Of a stretch of DNA of 64,000 bases, positions 42,531 to 50,760 are shown one piece after another. The notes below the pieces were generated by a model, which did not search any database, had not been told where the DNA came from, and saw only the letters and a list, made by a program, of their open reading frames with translations. Numbering within the stretch: position 1 is the first letter of the stretch; the number at the start of each line of letters is the position of its first letter. Origin of the DNA: Clostridiaceae bacterium (lineage in GTDB: Bacteria; Bacillota; Clostridia; Oscillospirales; Acutalibacteraceae); assembly GCA_904501755.1 (NCBI GenBank), contig CAJGBV010000011.1, positions 1 to 64,000 on the forward strand, read 5' to 3'. The position numbers and the translations under genes were made by a program.

Positions 42531-43208
42531 ATGAAATACATAGAAAACATAAGTCAACGTGTAAAAAAAGCCGAGGAAAGAGCGGCTATAATTTACGCCA
42601 AGGAAGATGGAAAGCTTTACAAATGGATTAAGGCTTTATACTCTGTTAGTCTTTCTGTTGCTATAATTATGTCCCTGCTTTATATAGGTGGCAGAGCCTC
42701 CCGCATTTTCGAAGTAACGGCACTAAATCTTGATGTGCTAAGCACCGCCGATATTGAAAAAACAAAGCAGAGTATCTTTATTATCGCAGCGGTATGTGCC
42801 TTATGGCTTATTTCCTTTATTTTCATAAAACTGAAAAAAGAAATCATTGCCTTTATACTAACTCTTGTACCGGGAATTGTTTCTTGTGCCACACTGATTA
42901 ACGCTTCACAAAACACATCTCAGTTTAACGAAGGCATTAATACTAATTTCTGGCTTCGCCATTTTATTCCCTTTATATTAGCAGTGTTCTTTATTGTTTG
43001 GCTTTTGATAATAAAAATTCGTGCCCAGCATCTTTTTAAAACCGCTTATAACAATATGGTAAACAGTATTTATCAGCAGTATGGCGGCAACGAGCTTAGT
43101 GAGGAAGAGTGGGAAGAATTTCTCTCAAATTATGACCCACGAGCTGAAGAAGAAAAACGCAAACGGGAAAAGAAAAAACAGGCCGAATACAAAAATACAA
43201 TTGAGTAG
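42531..43208 (+). CDS. Uncharacterised membrane protein with acidic/basic C-terminal tail
   Basis: This 225-residue protein has four transmembrane helices (about 34-53, 83-101, 106-122 and 144-162) and cytosolic termini. The C terminus is highly charged (EEEWEEFL, then Lys/Arg-rich). No family is recognised. It is divergent from trmL, has its own promoter, and the start follows GTGGTGAT. Confidence 0.75.
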   Translation: MKYIENISQRVKKAEERAAIIYAKEDGKLYKWIKALYSVSLSVAIIMSLLYIGGRASRIFEVTALNLDVLSTADIEKTKQSIFIIAAVCALWLISFIFIKLKKEIIAFILTLVPGIVSCATLINASQNTSQFNEGINTNFWLRHFIPFILAVFFIVWLLIIKIRAQHLFKTAYNNMVNSIYQQYGGNELSEEEWEEFLSNYDPRAEEEKRKREKKKQAEYKNTIE

Positions 43209-43290
43209 TGAAAATTTTCACAGAAAATTAATGCTTATATATAAATTTTTTGTTTTTTATGTAAAATCGTATAATATCAACATTTTTTTA

Positions 43291-43320
43291 TTGCAATGAA
43301 CAAAATATCTATGGTATAAT
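43291..43320 (+). promoter_or_regulatory. Promoter of purC
   Basis: TTGCAA (43291-43296) and TATAAT (43315-43320) have an 18-bp spacer and a TG one base before the -10 (extended -10). Confidence 0.65.
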
Positions 43321-43365
43321 ACTTCAGTAAGAATTGGACTTTTAACAATAAAAGGAGCAATAAAT

Positions 43366-44055
43366 ATGAAACAGCTTTACGAAGGTAAAACCAAAAACGT
43401 TATGTTAGACGAAGAAACCGGCATTGTACATCTTTTCTTTAAAGACAGTGCTACCGGTGAAAACGGTGTTTTCGACCCCGGATCCAACACAGTTGGCGGA
43501 AGCGTTGAGGGTAAGGGCAAGGTTGGTCTTGCCGTATCCGCTTATTTCTTTGAGCTTATGGAGAAAAACGGTATCCCTACCCATTATCTCGGTTCTGACA
43601 TCGAAAAGGGTCTTATGAAGGTTAGAAATCTTACCGTTCCAAGACTTGAATTCATTGTTCGTTACGAAACCGCAGGCAGTATGTGCCGTCGTTTCTCTCT
43701 TCCCGAGGGCATCGTTTTCGACCCGCCTTATGCTGAGGTTACTCTTAAGGATGACGAGCAGGGCGACCCTCTTATTTCCGAGAGAATCTGTGTTATGAAA
43801 GACATCCTTCGCCCCGGTCAGTATGACGAAGCTATCAATATTGTTAAAAAGGTTGGCGAGGTTTTAAAGGTAGAGCTTGCTTCTATGAATTTAAAGCTTA
43901 TCGACTTTAAAATCGAGGTCGGCTATGATGAAACAGGCAAGATTTTCGTTGCTGATGAAATCACTCCTGACATCTGGAGAATAAGAGATGAGCAGGGCAA
44001 TATCCCCAATCAGATAGATTGTGCTAATATGATTCTTGCTAAAATCAAAAAGTAA
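43366..44055 (+). CDS. purC: Phosphoribosylaminoimidazole-succinocarboxamide synthase
   Basis: This 229-residue enzyme joins CAIR and aspartate using ATP in purine synthesis. Motifs: QLYEGKTKNV at the start, RNLTVPRLEFIVR and the conserved ADEITPDIWRI block near the C terminus. It stands alone instead of in a pur operon, with a consensus promoter and a terminator. AAAGGAG precedes ATG. Confidence 0.97.
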   Translation: MKQLYEGKTKNVMLDEETGIVHLFFKDSATGENGVFDPGSNTVGGSVEGKGKVGLAVSAYFFELMEKNGIPTHYLGSDIEKGLMKVRNLTVPRLEFIVRYETAGSMCRRFSLPEGIVFDPPYAEVTLKDDEQGDPLISERICVMKDILRPGQYDEAINIVKKVGEVLKVELASMNLKLIDFKIEVGYDETGKIFVADEITPDIWRIRDEQGNIPNQIDCANMILAKIKK

Positions 44056-44065
44056 TAAAAGACAA

Positions 44066-44101
44066 AACCCTACAAAACTCAGTTTTGTAGGGTTATTTTT
44101 T
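44066..44101. terminator. Bidirectional terminator between purC and the Ntn hydrolase
   Basis: A 12-bp stem AACCCTACAAAA with its complement and a T run. The convergent gene's stop codon lies in its loop. Confidence 0.85.
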
Positions 44102-45053
44102 CGCTTAATATAAGGGGATAACTTCTCAAAATATCGCTTTCTAAATCTTCATTGTACAGCGATACTGCATTTATCTTACGATTATTATAGGTGGTATAAT
44201 AATAAATTCCTTTGTCTGCATTAATACATGAGGTATAAATGGTTATTTCGTATTTACCTTTTTCCACCTCACAGCACCCTCGCTGTTGCTCTACAGAGCC
44301 AAGAATATGAAAAAACTGATTAACGCTTTGCTCTTCTCCCTGTCCCGACACGCTGTTAAGCTTTACAAAGCAGGCTCTTATAAATCGGGATTTAGAGGAT
44401 AAATCCCCGGGAAGTCCTATAGCACCCATTCCCCTGCTGTAATAGTCAGGCTTTATTTTTTTGCTGAATAAATTTTTCGGTTGTTTTGCAGACAAATGAA
44501 TATAATCATTAAGGGAAAACATCTGCTCATTAAAAGGCGGATTATTAGTCAGCACACCTACAGGATTTTCATATATTTTAAGTCCGTCAGATACCGCTTC
44601 TACCGTAATACATTTATCATTATCTGCAATTATCCAGTGAAGAGAGGCGACAGGCAATTCATCATTAAAGCAAGTGCCTATTATATTTATATTTTCAAGG
44701 TTACTATAAACTTCATCAACCGTTGCGCATCTACAAAGCAGATAGGGTATAAATTCATACTGTGCAACATTTTCTTTATCCGCTTTATATTCGCCGTAAA
44801 CAGCATTGCCCACAAAATTAAGTCCCGCTATACAAAGTCCCTTTTCGTTAGCCCCATCGTAGTATAGTGGGTAGCCGTCCACCACATACGCCATACCGAT
44901 GATAGCATAATGATTGGTACAGGTGCCAAGATAACGAAAAGAAAGGGGAAAATTACGCGGTGTTACGGTAATCTCCTCTTTGTAAGAAAACTCATAATCC
45001 AAGGTTCTACCAAAATAAAAATCCTTAGTTTTGTAAGTAACCGCCGTACACAT
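44079..45053 (-). CDS. Choloylglycine hydrolase family (bile salt hydrolase/penicillin V acylase-like)
   Basis: This 324-residue Ntn hydrolase is activated by removal of Met1 to expose Cys2 (MCTAVTYKTKDFYFGRTLDYE). R16 and D19 match the catalytic Arg and Asp of bile salt hydrolases, and AGLNFVGNA, LTNNPPF and SKSRFIRA match the Asn, Asn and Arg positions. There is no signal peptide, as is normal. Bile salt hydrolases deconjugate glycine or taurine from bile acids in the gut; penicillin V acylases and AHL acylases share the fold, so the substrate is not certain. The gene lies downstream of the tRNA-Ala terminator. Confidence 0.9.
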   Translation of the reverse strand: MCTAVTYKTKDFYFGRTLDYEFSYKEEITVTPRNFPLSFRYLGTCTNHYAIIGMAYVVDGYPLYYDGANEKGLCIAGLNFVGNAVYGEYKADKENVAQYEFIPYLLCRCATVDEVYSNLENINIIGTCFNDELPVASLHWIIADNDKCITVEAVSDGLKIYENPVGVLTNNPPFNEQMFSLNDYIHLSAKQPKNLFSKKIKPDYYSRGMGAIGLPGDLSSKSRFIRACFVKLNSVSGQGEEQSVNQFFHILGSVEQQRGCCEVEKGKYEITIYTSCINADKGIYYYTTYNNRKINAVSLYNEDLESDILRSYPLILSEKITLQN

Positions 45054-45150
45054 AAAATCACCGATAATAGTGTTTTATAAAAACAGGAAAATATGCAAAG
45101 TTTTTTAATTACACTAATGCGGATTACATGCAAAACTTTCACTTTGGATA

Positions 45151-45184
45151 AAAAAATCGACAAGTTTTGACTTGTCGATTTTTT
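45151..45184 (-). terminator. Terminator of tRNA-Ala
   Basis: A 15-bp stem (AAAAAATCGACAAGT and complement) directly abuts the tRNA 3' end and has T runs on the minus strand. Confidence 0.85.
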
Positions 45185-45259
45185 GGTGGAGCTAAGGGGA
45201 TTCGAACCCCTGACCCCCACACTGCCAGTGTGGTGCGCTACCAACTGCGCTATAACCCC
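45184..45259 (-). tRNA. tRNA-Ala (anticodon GGC)
   Basis: A 76-nt cloverleaf with encoded CCA. The acceptor stem starts GGGGTTA and shows G3-T70, the alanine identity pair. The anticodon stem CCACA/TGTGG encloses CTGGCAG (anticodon GGC). The T arm has GGTTCGAATCC. Confidence 0.95.
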
Positions 45260-45271
45260 GAATTCCCATAT

Positions 45272-45300
45272 ATGATAGCATACATTTTATTATATTTCAA
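45272..45300 (-). promoter_or_regulatory. Promoter of tRNA-Ala
   Basis: On the minus strand TTGAAA (45295-45300) and TATCAT (45272-45277) have a 17-bp spacer. Confidence 0.6.
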
Positions 45301-45331
45301 GTATTTTTTTAAAAAATGGATAAAATAACTC

Positions 45332-45360
45332 TTGACAAAATCAGCGACAAATAATATAAT
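45332..45360 (+). promoter_or_regulatory. Promoter of tRNA-Gln
   Basis: Perfect consensus: TTGACA (45332-45337), 17 bp, TATAAT (45355-45360), about 21 bp before the tRNA. Confidence 0.9.
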
Positions 45361-45380
45361 AATCGTTGTCAGCAAAACAT

Positions 45381-45454
45381 TGGGGAATTGTGTAACGGTA
45401 GCACGACAGACTCTGACTCTGTTTGTTGGGGTTCGAATCCCTATTCCCCAGCCA
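45381..45454 (+). tRNA. tRNA-Gln (anticodon CTG)
   Basis: A 74-nt tRNA with encoded CCA. Acceptor stem TGGGGAA/TTCCCCA (U1-A72 typical of Gln), discriminator G. Anticodon stem ACAGA/TCTGT encloses CTCTGAC (anticodon CTG). T arm GGTTCGAATCC. A protein-coding frame runs out of its 3' end without a gap. Confidence 0.95.
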
Positions 45455-46920
45455 AAAAAATTCCTCGAACTTGTTTCGGGGAATTTGCTAAATATGCTGA
45501 TATAATGAATAAATTGATTTCACATTGTTCAGAACACGAGCGTTATCCTATCACCTCTAAAATCGTAATGGAAAGCGTACTTACAGGTGATTTGTTGTCT
45601 AACATCACCAATTTGTTCACACAAACAGAATACTGTTTAGCATTCCTTACTGCAGATGATTGCTGTATCAAAGACGGCGAACAGGTTTATCGTCTTCGCC
45701 AGAACGTTGTTTTCGAATTAGGTATGGCAATTTTTCGATTGGGCAGAGAACGCTGTATTTTGCTGAGTGATTTTGATCCAACGAAGCACGAAGTAGACCT
45801 TCCATCAGATTTAAAGGGAATTGACATCAAGTACTTTTCTCCCGATAATATGAACCAGGTATTCGGAGATGTTCTTGAAAAAATTCTTCAGCTCAGCTCC
45901 AAAGATAACAACGGAGATATTCCTCAATATGATCATCTTTTGGAACGCACAGAGCATTATGTGAACTACGGAGAATTATTCTCTTCCTGCTCTAATTTGG
46001 AATCAAAAGAGGATACATATTTAAAATCTGTTCTGAATTACTGGTTAGAGGAATGTGCAAGTTTCGAACATTTAGAAGAGCGTTGCCTTTACTTTTTAGA
46101 ACGAATCGGCTTTATCTCAATGTTCGGCAGACACGACTGGGTATATGATTTCTTGGAAAACATCAAAGCATTGACCGCCAATTACCGTCAGCAAGATGTG
46201 GCATACTGTGGCAAAAAAAGCATCTCTTTCATACATAATCTTTCCGGTGTAGTACGTGAGTATGTGCAATCTAAAATCAAAAACGAAAGTACAGACAGTA
46301 CAGAATATGATGAACTTCTCAATATGCTTACGCTCCACTCTGCAGAAACAAGCGGCGTTAAAAATCCTTTAGCTCTAACGGTATATTATGATTATCTCGG
46401 TCTGTTACATTTGCACCTTTATGAAACCAAAAAGGATGAAGAACATTTAAAAGAAGCTATAAGCTGTTTCAAGAAAGTTTTAGAGGAATATGCGGATTAT
46501 ACAGATTTGGGATTACGGATTTGGTCGGGCTTTATCAGCTATAATCTTGCCCGTTGTTATCTGCTTCAGTATGGTATTTTGTCAAATACCGAAGATGCAA
46601 AAAATGCACAGAAATATTTCTCCGTTGCCAGTGTCATCCGCAAATCCTGGCTAAAGCAAGGCAGTTTTAATCAGGTCATACGTAGCGCCCTTTCATACGA
46701 ATATTTTATTTGTAAAATTGAAGAAATCAATTCTCACAGTCTTATGAACCACAAATCCTCTGAAGAAATATCACAGGAATATAAGCTTTTGGAAAGGGAA
46801 CTGGAAAGTTATCTGCTTAAAAGCGAACAACTTGAAAGACTTGTTTTTGTTCAGAACCTGTTGACCGAGCGTCAAAAGAAAACCCTTTCTGAGCATCCTT
46901 TAGCGGAGGATCTTCTGTAA
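45455..46920 (+). pseudogene. TIR-like/helical protein gene truncated at tRNA-Gln
   Basis: About 480 residues of a TIR-like nucleotide-binding protein with a long helical C-terminal region. Homology to the TIR-like fold begins at FGEFAKYAD (about 45475), right after the tRNA 3' end, and continues with YCLAFLTADD, RLRQNVVFELGM (the NVxxELG motif) and DLPSDLKGIDIKYF. The first strand (VFIG-type, roughly 8 codons) and start codon are missing, and the tRNA sequence takes their place. The first in-frame ATG is 45505 (471 residues) with no ribosome site. The rest is free of stops. It is either recently truncated by recombination at the tRNA or expressed from a weak start. Architecture matches the gene at 10021, but identity is low. 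Confidence 0.7.
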
Positions 46921-46956
46921 ATCACATATTTATAAATTAATGCAAGGAGAGCAGTT

Positions 46957-47733
46957 ATGGATTGGCAAAAATATTTTGATATTGAAAATGAACAGCCCCT
47001 TGACCGTTTTGTTGAGGGTATAAGCAATACTGCAATTTTTAGAAAAATTGCTTTTATCGGCGACAGTCTGTCTTCCGGCGAATTTGAGTCCCGTGATGAT
47101 AACGGCAACCCCGGTTGGCACGATTACTATGAATACTCCTGGGGACAGTATATTGCCCGTAAAAACGGTCTTACCGCCTATAATTTTTCAAAGGGCGGAA
47201 TGAGAGCTGATACATATATAAAAACCTTTGCACAGGAAAAAGACTTTTGGGACAAGGACCTTGCTTGTCAGGCTTATGTTATGGCTCTCGGCGTAAACGA
47301 CATTTTAAATTGTGGACAGGAAATCGGAAGTACCGACGATATTGCTGAAAACTGGCAGGATAACAAAGAAACCTTTGCAGGATATTATTCGGCGATTATA
47401 ATGAGGTACAAAGAACTTCAGCCAAGAGCAAAATTTTTCCTTGTTACAATGCCCAGAGGTATAGATGAAAAACGAAACGAGCTTTCCGGAAAACATGCAC
47501 AGCTTCTCTACAGCCTTGCAGAGTATTTTGACAACTGTTATGTAATCGATCTTTATAAATACGCTCCCGTCTATGACGAGGAATTCCGCAGAAGATATTA
47601 TTTATATGGACATATGAATGCAAGCGGTTATATCTTCACTGCAAATATGGTTGACTCCTATATTGACTATATTATACGCCATAACCCCGACGACTTCAGA
47701 AAGGTCGGATTTATTGGCACTAATCTGAAATAA
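46957..47733 (+). CDS. SGNH/GDSL hydrolase
   Basis: This 258-residue hydrolase has IAFIGDSLSSGEF (nucleophile S37), the Gly block YNFSKGGMRADTY, VMALGVNDIL (Asn block) and a C-terminal His in GHMNASGYIF. These are the four blocks of the SGNH family of esterases and lipases. There is no signal peptide. CAAGGAG precedes the ATG, 36 bp after the TIR-like gene. The substrate is unknown; acetylated sugars are plausible in this organism. Confidence 0.85.
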   Translation: MDWQKYFDIENEQPLDRFVEGISNTAIFRKIAFIGDSLSSGEFESRDDNGNPGWHDYYEYSWGQYIARKNGLTAYNFSKGGMRADTYIKTFAQEKDFWDKDLACQAYVMALGVNDILNCGQEIGSTDDIAENWQDNKETFAGYYSAIIMRYKELQPRAKFFLVTMPRGIDEKRNELSGKHAQLLYSLAEYFDNCYVIDLYKYAPVYDEEFRRRYYLYGHMNASGYIFTANMVDSYIDYIIRHNPDDFRKVGFIGTNLK

Positions 47734-47745
47734 GATTATTTCTGC

Positions 47746-47774
47746 TTGACAAATTCATTTTGACCCTGTATAAT
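47746..47774 (+). promoter_or_regulatory. Promoter of rpsF-ssb-rpsR
   Basis: Perfect consensus TTGACA (47746-47751), 17 bp, TATAAT (47769-47774). Confidence 0.9.
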
Positions 47775-47780
47775 AGATAG

Positions 47781-47845
47781 GCTATTGGTGGCAGTATGCC
47801 TTATAATAGCTCCTTGCCGAGCGAGATGCTCGGACGAATGTCCAT
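47781..47845 (+). ncRNA. Structured leader of rpsF (candidate S6:S18 autoregulatory element)
   Basis: The 5' untranslated region contains GCTATT (47781-47786) pairing with AATAGC (47805-47810), an inner GGCA/TGCC pair, and a hairpin CCGAGC/GCTCGG (47817-47833). Leaders of rpsF in many bacteria bind the S6:S18 complex and use a CCG-containing hairpin. Assignment to that class is by position and features only. Confidence 0.5.
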
Positions 47846-47861
47846 AAGGAGGTGCAACACG

Positions 47862-48143
47862 ATGACTAATAAGTATGAAGCAGCTATGGTTTATTCCGTA
47901 GCAAATGGCGAAGAAGCTGCAAAAGCTCTTGCAGAAAAGTTCGGTGCCATTATTGCTGAAAACGGTACCATCGAAAATGTTGACGATTGGGGTAAGCGCA
48001 GACTTGCTTATCTTATCGACGACGAGGCAGAGGGCTACTATGTTTTCACAACCTTCACAGCAGAGCCTCAGTTCCCTGCTGAATTAGAGCGTAGAGCCGG
48101 TATTACCGACGGCGTTCTTCGTGCAATGGTTATTAAAAAGTAA
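47862..48143 (+). CDS. rpsF: 30S ribosomal protein S6
   Basis: This 93-residue protein has MTNKYEAAMVYSV at its start and the conserved IENVDDWGKRRLAYLIDDEAEGYY core. It binds the 30S platform with S18. The ATG at 47862 has AAGGAGGTG upstream and follows the structured leader. Order rpsF-ssb-rpsR is the classic arrangement. Confidence 0.98.
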   Translation: MTNKYEAAMVYSVANGEEAAKALAEKFGAIIAENGTIENVDDWGKRRLAYLIDDEAEGYYVFTTFTAEPQFPAELERRAGITDGVLRAMVIKK

Positions 48144-48165
48144 TTAAAAGAGAGGATGCGTTTAA

Positions 48166-48588
48166 ATGTTTAACCTTGTTGTTCTTACCGGTAGACTTAC
48201 TGCCGATCCCGAACTCAAAACCACACCCAGCGGTGTGTCTGTAACCACCTTCTCAATCGCGGTTTCCCGTCGCTATAAGGCAGGAGAAGAAACACAGGCT
48301 GATTTTATTAATATCGTTGCCTGGAGACAGACCGCAGAATTTATTACTAAATACTTTAACAAAGGCAGCATGATTGGTATTGAGGGTTCTATTCAGACCC
48401 GTCGTTATACTGACAAGGAAGGCAAAAACCGTACAGTATTTGAGGTTATTGCTAACAATGTTCAGTTTGTTGAATCCAAGCGTGACTCTGCCGCAGGTGT
48501 AGGAGAAGCTCCTGCATCCTTCAGCAATGCCTCTGTAAACGAGTTTACCGAGGTTCCCGGCGAATCTGACGAAGATTTACCGTTCTAA
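48166..48588 (+). CDS. ssb: Single-stranded DNA-binding protein
   Basis: This 140-residue OB-fold protein has LVVLTGRLTADPELKTTPSGVSVTTFSIAV and GSIQTRRYTDKEGKNRTVFEVIA, and the acidic C-terminal tip SDEDLPF used for partner binding. It sits between rpsF and rpsR as in other Firmicutes. Confidence 0.98.
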   Translation: MFNLVVLTGRLTADPELKTTPSGVSVTTFSIAVSRRYKAGEETQADFINIVAWRQTAEFITKYFNKGSMIGIEGSIQTRRYTDKEGKNRTVFEVIANNVQFVESKRDSAAGVGEAPASFSNASVNEFTEVPGESDEDLPF

Positions 48589-48611
48589 TTTAAAATAGGA
48601 GGTCTTTAAAA

Positions 48612-48851
48612 ATGGAAAAGATGGAAAGACCTGCACATAGAAAACCAAGAAAAAAGATTTGTCATTTCTGTGCAGACCGCGTAGAAGAAATTGATTACAA
48701 GGACATAGCTCGTCTTCGTAAGTTCGTTTCCGAACGTGCTAAAATTCTTCCCCGCCGCGCTACCGGCACCTGTGCTGCTCATCAGCGCAAACTGACCATC
48801 GCTATCAAGCGTGCTCGTCAGGTAGCTATTCTCCCCTACGCTAACGACTAA
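48612..48851 (+). CDS. rpsR: 30S ribosomal protein S18
   Basis: This 79-residue protein has [26 protein letters not shown] and the C-terminal [28 protein letters not shown] at the start has a CxxC pair, so it is at least partly of the zinc-type S18. AGGAGG precedes ATG. The terminator follows. Confidence 0.98.
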   Translation: MEKMERPAHRKPRKKICHFCADRVEEIDYKDIARLRKFVSERAKILPRRATGTCAAHQRKLTIAIKRARQVAILPYAND

Positions 48852-48864
48852 TAAGGGATTATAA

Positions 48865-48903
48865 AAGCGTTGTGTTCAAAAGAACACAACGCTTAATTTT
48901 TTG
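48865..48903 (+). terminator. Terminator of rpsF-ssb-rpsR
   Basis: A perfect 13-bp stem AAGCGTTGTGTTC with complement, AAAA loop and AATTTTTT tail. Confidence 0.95.
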
Positions 48904-48932
48904 CTACTCCCTATTGACTATACGCTAAATAT

Positions 48933-48960
48933 ACGGGAGGATAATTTATCCTCCCCTACG
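48933..48960. repeat. Palindromic intergenic repeat (copy 1)
   Basis: GGGAGGATAATTTATCCTCC is an inverted repeat followed by CCTACG. A near-identical copy lies at 55452-55479. A similar hairpin with GGCGGG and CCCGCC arms follows at 48965-48984. Confidence 0.7.
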
Positions 48961-48982
48961 AAACGGCGGGAGTAAACCCCGC

Positions 48983-49066
48983 CCTAAATCCTAATTCCTA
49001 ATTCCTAAATCCTAAACCCTAGACCCTAGTCCCTAAATCCTAGACCCTAGTTCCTAAACCCTATTT
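48983..49066. repeat. Degenerate heptanucleotide tandem repeat, 12 units
   Basis: Twelve consecutive 7-bp units of form CCTARNY (CCTAAAT, CCTAATT, CCTAAAC, CCTAGAC, CCTAGTC and CCTAGTT are all present) run without phase loss; the last unit, CCTATTT, breaks the pattern and overlaps the rodA stop codon. The repeat lies in the noncoding gap between convergent rpsR and rodA. Confidence 0.9.
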
Positions 49067-50203
49067 CAGTTCGTGCAAATAAACTGTTCGGGAATTTCGG
49101 TGCATATAAACGCTGAGTACAAGTCCCACGCCAAGATAAAGACAGGAAAGAGATGTTCCGCCTGCTGAGAAAAACGGAAGTGTTATACCGATAACGGGAA
49201 GCACCGAAAGGCACATTCCAAGATTAATAACAACCTGTGCCATCATCCATGAGAAAAAGCCTACACAGATAAGCTTTCCCGAAAAATTGTTTGTAAGCTT
49301 TGCTACCTTTAAACATCTAAAGCATATCGAACATAAAAGAACAACCGAAAGAAAAGCGCCTGCAAAGCCCAACTCTTCGCCTATTGTAACGAATATAAAA
49401 TCGTTATAACCCTCAGGCACACCCGCCTTTCCCATTTGGGTAAGACTGCCTTTTAAATAACCTTGTCCCCATATACCGCCACCGGCAAGGGCGGTTCTTC
49501 CACGCCACTGCTGCCAACCTGCTCCCTGCAAATCGCCCTCTATATCAAACATAGTCTGTATACGTGTCTGCTGGTCAGGATTCATAACAAAGAAATATAT
49601 AAGAGGCGCTGCAACAACTATTGCACATAGAAATATAATAAAATATTTAATGTGCAGTCCTGCTGCCCATAGCATACATATAACCATAACGGCAAATACA
49701 AGTGCGGTACCGTCGTCACCCTGTAAATGAATGAGAATTACAGGCAGACCGCCGTGAATACAGACAGGAATAAGGGATCTTAATTTGTTTATGCTTTCCT
49801 TAACTTTTGTCAAATGCATAGTAAAGGTAATTATAAAACAGGCTTTAAGAAGCTCAGAGGGCTGAAAGGTGGTTATGCCAAGGTCAAGCCACGCCTTATC
49901 GTCGGTTCCCGCAGGGCCAACGCCTATAATAAAGGTAAGCAAAACAGGTACAGCACCTATAACTGCAAATATATACCACCTTTTAATAAAGGTTTCAAAA
50001 TCAAAAAGAGAAATAAATACTGCAGCGGCGGCACCGATAAACATAGCCACAACCTGCATTATAAACTGTCTTGCACTTTGTGTATAATGGGTAGCGGAAA
50101 ACACCGCCATACAACCAAAACCGGTAGTAAAAAGACACAAAAGGAACATAATTTTATCCACTTCGCGTATATAGTCGGCAATTCGCGCCCAGAGTCCTCT
50201 CAT
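49061..50203 (-). CDS. rodA: SEDS peptidoglycan polymerase (RodA/FtsW family)
   Basis: This 380-residue protein has about ten helices and the SEDS motifs: LKACFIITFTMHL, GDDGTALVFAVM, WQQWRGRTALAGGGIWGQGY, FVTIGEELGFAGA and LPVIGITLPFFSAGGTSL. It polymerises glycan strands with a class B PBP during elongation. ATG 50203 is used because GGAAG lies 8 bp before it. It is RodA-like by context (alone, no fts/mur genes nearby); an FtsW role cannot be excluded. Confidence 0.92.
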   Translation of the reverse strand: MRGLWARIADYIREVDKIMFLLCLFTTGFGCMAVFSATHYTQSARQFIMQVVAMFIGAAAAVFISLFDFETFIKRWYIFAVIGAVPVLLTFIIGVGPAGTDDKAWLDLGITTFQPSELLKACFIITFTMHLTKVKESINKLRSLIPVCIHGGLPVILIHLQGDDGTALVFAVMVICMLWAAGLHIKYFIIFLCAIVVAAPLIYFFVMNPDQQTRIQTMFDIEGDLQGAGWQQWRGRTALAGGGIWGQGYLKGSLTQMGKAGVPEGYNDFIFVTIGEELGFAGAFLSVVLLCSICFRCLKVAKLTNNFSGKLICVGFFSWMMAQVVINLGMCLSVLPVIGITLPFFSAGGTSLSCLYLGVGLVLSVYMHRNSRTVYLHELK

Positions 50204-50270
50204 ATCTTTCACTTCCTTTCGACGTATATTTATATTCTATAATAAATTTCCCTCTTTTTCAACTATATAT

Positions 50271-50304
50271 TTTAGTTGCAACTAAATATTTATGATGTTA
50301 TAAT
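50271..50304 (+). promoter_or_regulatory. tsaE promoter overlapped by a 16-bp perfect palindrome
   Basis: TTTAGTTGCAACTAAA (50271-50286) covers the -35 TTGCAA (50276-50281). Spacer of 17 bp, then TATAAT (50299-50304). The palindrome lies between divergent rodA and tsaE and looks like a dimeric repressor site. Confidence 0.65.
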
Positions 50305-50334
50305 AATATAGAATTCACCGAAAGGAGCGTTTTT

Positions 50335-50760
50335 ATGACAGAGTTTATTTCACACTCAATAGAGGATACAAGAAAAATAGCATCAGATTTTGCAAAAACG
50401 CTTCACGGCGGTGAGGTTATCGCCTTTATGGGCGGTATGGGTATGGGTAAAACCCTTTTTACTTCTGCTCTTGCCAAAGCTTTGGGCTTTGAGGGTGCTG
50501 TTTCCTCCCCTACCTTTGCTATTGTTAACGAATACCGCGGTGGTAAACTTCCTGTTTTTCATTTTGATATGTTCAGAATTGAAACTTGGGAGGACCTTGA
50601 CTCCTGTGGATTCTTCGATTATATGGAGGAAAAGGGTGTTATGGTTGTTGAGTGGAGCGAGAATATTGACTCCGCCCTTGAAGACGGCACCATTTATATA
50701 AATATTGAAAAGCTAAGTGAAAACGGCAGAAAAATCACTATTGAGGGAGGCGGATTTTAA
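50335..50760 (+). CDS. tsaE: tRNA t6A synthesis ATPase TsaE
   Basis: This 141-residue ATPase supports threonylcarbamoyladenosine formation at tRNA A37. P-loop GGMGMGKTLF, then SSPTFAIVNEYRG and FDMFRIETWEDLDSCGF. AAAGGAG precedes the ATG. Its stop overlaps the tsaB start (TAATG). Confidence 0.95.
   Translation: MTEFISHSIEDTRKIASDFAKTLHGGEVIAFMGGMGMGKTLFTSALAKALGFEGAVSSPTFAIVNEYRGGKLPVFHFDMFRIETWEDLDSCGFFDYMEEKGVMVVEWSENIDSALEDGTIYINIEKLSENGRKITIEGGGF

Noticed and set aside
44963..45244. 93-codon ORF running through tRNA-Ala on the minus strand
   Set aside because: The frame is open only because it crosses the tRNA and its terminator; the bile salt hydrolase-type gene explains the region.
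45388..45454. N-terminal extension of the TIR-like gene through tRNA-Gln, from TTG 45388
   Set aside because: It would translate the tRNA sequence itself; the residues have no relation to the TIR-like fold.
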